Below, one piece after another: positions 42,369-43,397 of a stretch of DNA of 43,397 bases. Within the stretch, counting starts at the first letter, position 1; every line of letters begins with the position of its first letter. The notes under the pieces are model-generated. The model worked only from the letters and a program-made list of their open reading frames with translations, had not been told where the DNA came from and made no database searches. A program made the position numbers and the translations under genes. The stretch comes from Fimbriiglobus sp. (GTDB lineage Bacteria > Planctomycetota > Planctomycetia > Gemmatales > Gemmataceae), in assembly GCA_025351325.1 (NCBI GenBank), contig JANXWE010000115.1:1-43397 (forward strand). Reading direction: 5' to 3'.

Positions 42369-43397
42369 ATGACGACTACCACTTTACCACTGGCCCGCCG
42401 ACGCGAAGAACTCGCGATCCGCACGCATTGCCCTTACTGTGCGTTCCAGTGTGGTATCCGCATGGCCGACACTGCGGGTGAGAATGTCCCACAAATTCAG
42501 GGTGATCCGCACTTCCCCGTCAACAACGGCCAGCTCTGCATCAAGGGTTGGACGAGCTTCTCGCTGCTAACCCACCCGCAACGCTTGCTGACTCCACTGG
42601 TACGCGATTCCCGTACCGACGACTTCCGCGAAGCCAGTTGGGACGAAGCCCTCGACCGGATCGCCGATGCGATGCTCCGCACGAAATCGGAACATGGAGC
42701 CGACGCCAATGGCGTGTTCGGCTCCGGGGCACTGACGAACGAGAAAGCCTACCTGCTGGGCAAGTTTGCCCGGCTCGCACTCGGCACCGCGAACATCGAT
42801 TACAACGGTCGTTGGTGCATGTCGAGTGCTGCGGGCGGTGGCAATCGAGCTTTCGGAATCGACCGTGGTATGCCTTTCCCGGTGGCCGATATTGCCCAAT
42901 CGGAATTGGTTGTTCTCATCGGTTCGAACTGTGCTGACACGTTGCCACCGATCATGCAGTGGTTCGAGAAGCAGAAGGCCAACGGTGGTCGACTCGTGGT
43001 CATCGATCCGCGTCGCACCGAGACAGCCCGCAAAGCCGATTTGCACCTGCCGATTACACCGGGTTCCGATCTCGCGCTCGCCAACGGGTTGCTCTACTTG
43101 GCCATCGAAGAAGGGTTCTTAAACCGCGAGTTCATCGCCGCTCGCACCAATGGATTTGAAGCGGTGCGGGCCACCGTGCTGGGCTACCACCCGGCTGCGG
43201 TGGAGCGCATCACCGGTGTCGGCGAGCCGCAGATGCGTCAACTCCTGCGCTGGATCGGCACGGCCAAGTCGTGCATGTTGCTGTCCGGGCGTGGGCCGGA
43301 GCAACACAGCAAAGGCGTCGATACCGTCCACGCGTGGATCAACCTGGCGCTGGCCCTTGGGTTGCCCGGAAAACAATTCAGCGGCTGGGCCACACTC
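42369..43397 (+). CDS. Assimilatory nitrate reductase, molybdopterin catalytic subunit (N-terminal part)
   Basis: The reading frame runs from the ATG at 42369 to the window edge (343 codons visible). It is a molybdopterin oxidoreductase of the NasA/NasC/NarB type. The [4Fe-4S] ligands are C21, C24 and C28 (THCPYCAFQCGI) and C57 (NNGQLCIKGW). It continues GVFGSGALTNEKAYLLGKFARLALGT, DYNGRWCMSSAAGGGNRAFG (with Cys in the molybdenum-binding position) and LVVLIGSNCADTLPPIMQWF, ending inside the cofactor domain (LLSGRGPEQHSKGVDTV). It reduces nitrate to nitrite, which NirB/NirD then reduce. Close gene spacing puts it in the cobA-nirB-nirD operon. The C-terminal half is outside the window. Confidence 0.93.
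   Translation, partial: MTTTTLPLARRREELAIRTHCPYCAFQCGIRMADTAGENVPQIQGDPHFPVNNGQLCIKGWTSFSLLTHPQRLLTPLVRDSRTDDFREASWDEALDRIADAMLRTKSEHGADANGVFGSGALTNEKAYLLGKFARLALGTANIDYNGRWCMSSAAGGGNRAFGIDRGMPFPVADIAQSELVVLIGSNCADTLPPIMQWFEKQKANGGRLVVIDPRRTETARKADLHLPITPGSDLALANGLLYLAIEEGFLNREFIAARTNGFEAVRATVLGYHPAAVERITGVGEPQMRQLLRWIGTAKSCMLLSGRGPEQHSKGVDTVHAWINLALALGLPGKQFSGWATL

Overview
The window looks like a chromosomal segment of a planctomycete, most likely a member of the Gemmataceae (inference). The reasons are a squalene monooxygenase gene directly coupled to an oxidosqualene cyclase gene (bacterial sterol synthesis is a known trait of Gemmata), a secreted tandem DUF1080 protein, several proteins with an N-terminal zinc ribbon followed by membrane segments, a large membrane Ser/Thr kinase, and many isolated, mixed-orientation genes separated by palindromic repeats. 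No tRNA, rRNA, CRISPR array, phage or insertion sequence was recognised. One small RNA gene, the SRP RNA, is clear.

Layout. 1-3035 (minus): tgt, yajC and the 5' part of secD, the usual queuosine/Sec cluster, with a palindromic repeat sitting on the end of tgt. 3138-3555 (plus): a HicA/HicB toxin-antitoxin pair. 3559-5431: divergent threonine synthase and siroheme-pathway precorrin-2 dehydrogenase. 5451-5530: a near-consensus promoter plus ribosome binding site with no credible gene behind it. 5590-9000 (minus): a PfkB/RfaE-like kinase, a secreted protein of unknown function, and an ECF sigma factor with an overlapping putative membrane regulator. 9236-11281 (plus): PrkA kinase flanked by a short repeat family. 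11372-11470 (plus): SRP RNA. 11539-12419 (minus): a Panacea-domain antitoxin candidate coupled to a small RelE/ParE-like protein, behind a palindromic promoter. 12515-17805 (minus): a secreted beta-propeller-like protein, a UbiE/MenG methyltransferase, the tandem DUF1080 protein and a photolyase. 18046-19472 (plus): three small genes of unknown function, closed by a 77-nt palindrome. 19668-24661 (plus): a DUF4139 secreted protein and an OmpR-type two-component pair. 24663-25307 (minus): an Ig-like fragment that seems to lack its 5' end. 25466-31019 (plus): two zinc-ribbon membrane proteins, then squalene monooxygenase and oxidosqualene cyclase. 31115-34880 (plus): trpS and a zinc-ribbon Ser/Thr kinase. 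34894-35002: an inverted pair of REP-like repeats. 35051-38433 (minus): a second DUF4139 protein and a kinase-less PAS/GAF/receiver protein. 38746-43397 (plus): cobA, nirB, nirD and the start of a molybdopterin nitrate reductase, which form an assimilatory nitrate operon.

How the genes connect. CobA (38746) makes precorrin-2 and the dehydrogenase at 4820 converts it to sirohydrochlorin, so the two ends of the window together supply siroheme for NirB. The monooxygenase and cyclase together turn squalene into a cyclic sterol precursor. GTGA start/stop overlaps recur at the coupled junctions (antitoxin/toxin, monooxygenase/cyclase, cobA/nirB) and ATGA at the two-component pair, which is how most of the start codons below were chosen.

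The least familiar items are the Panacea/RelE-like operon, the three-gene cluster at 18046-19472, the orphan promoter at 5451, the pseudo-receiver signalling protein, and the repeat families that sit on gene ends.
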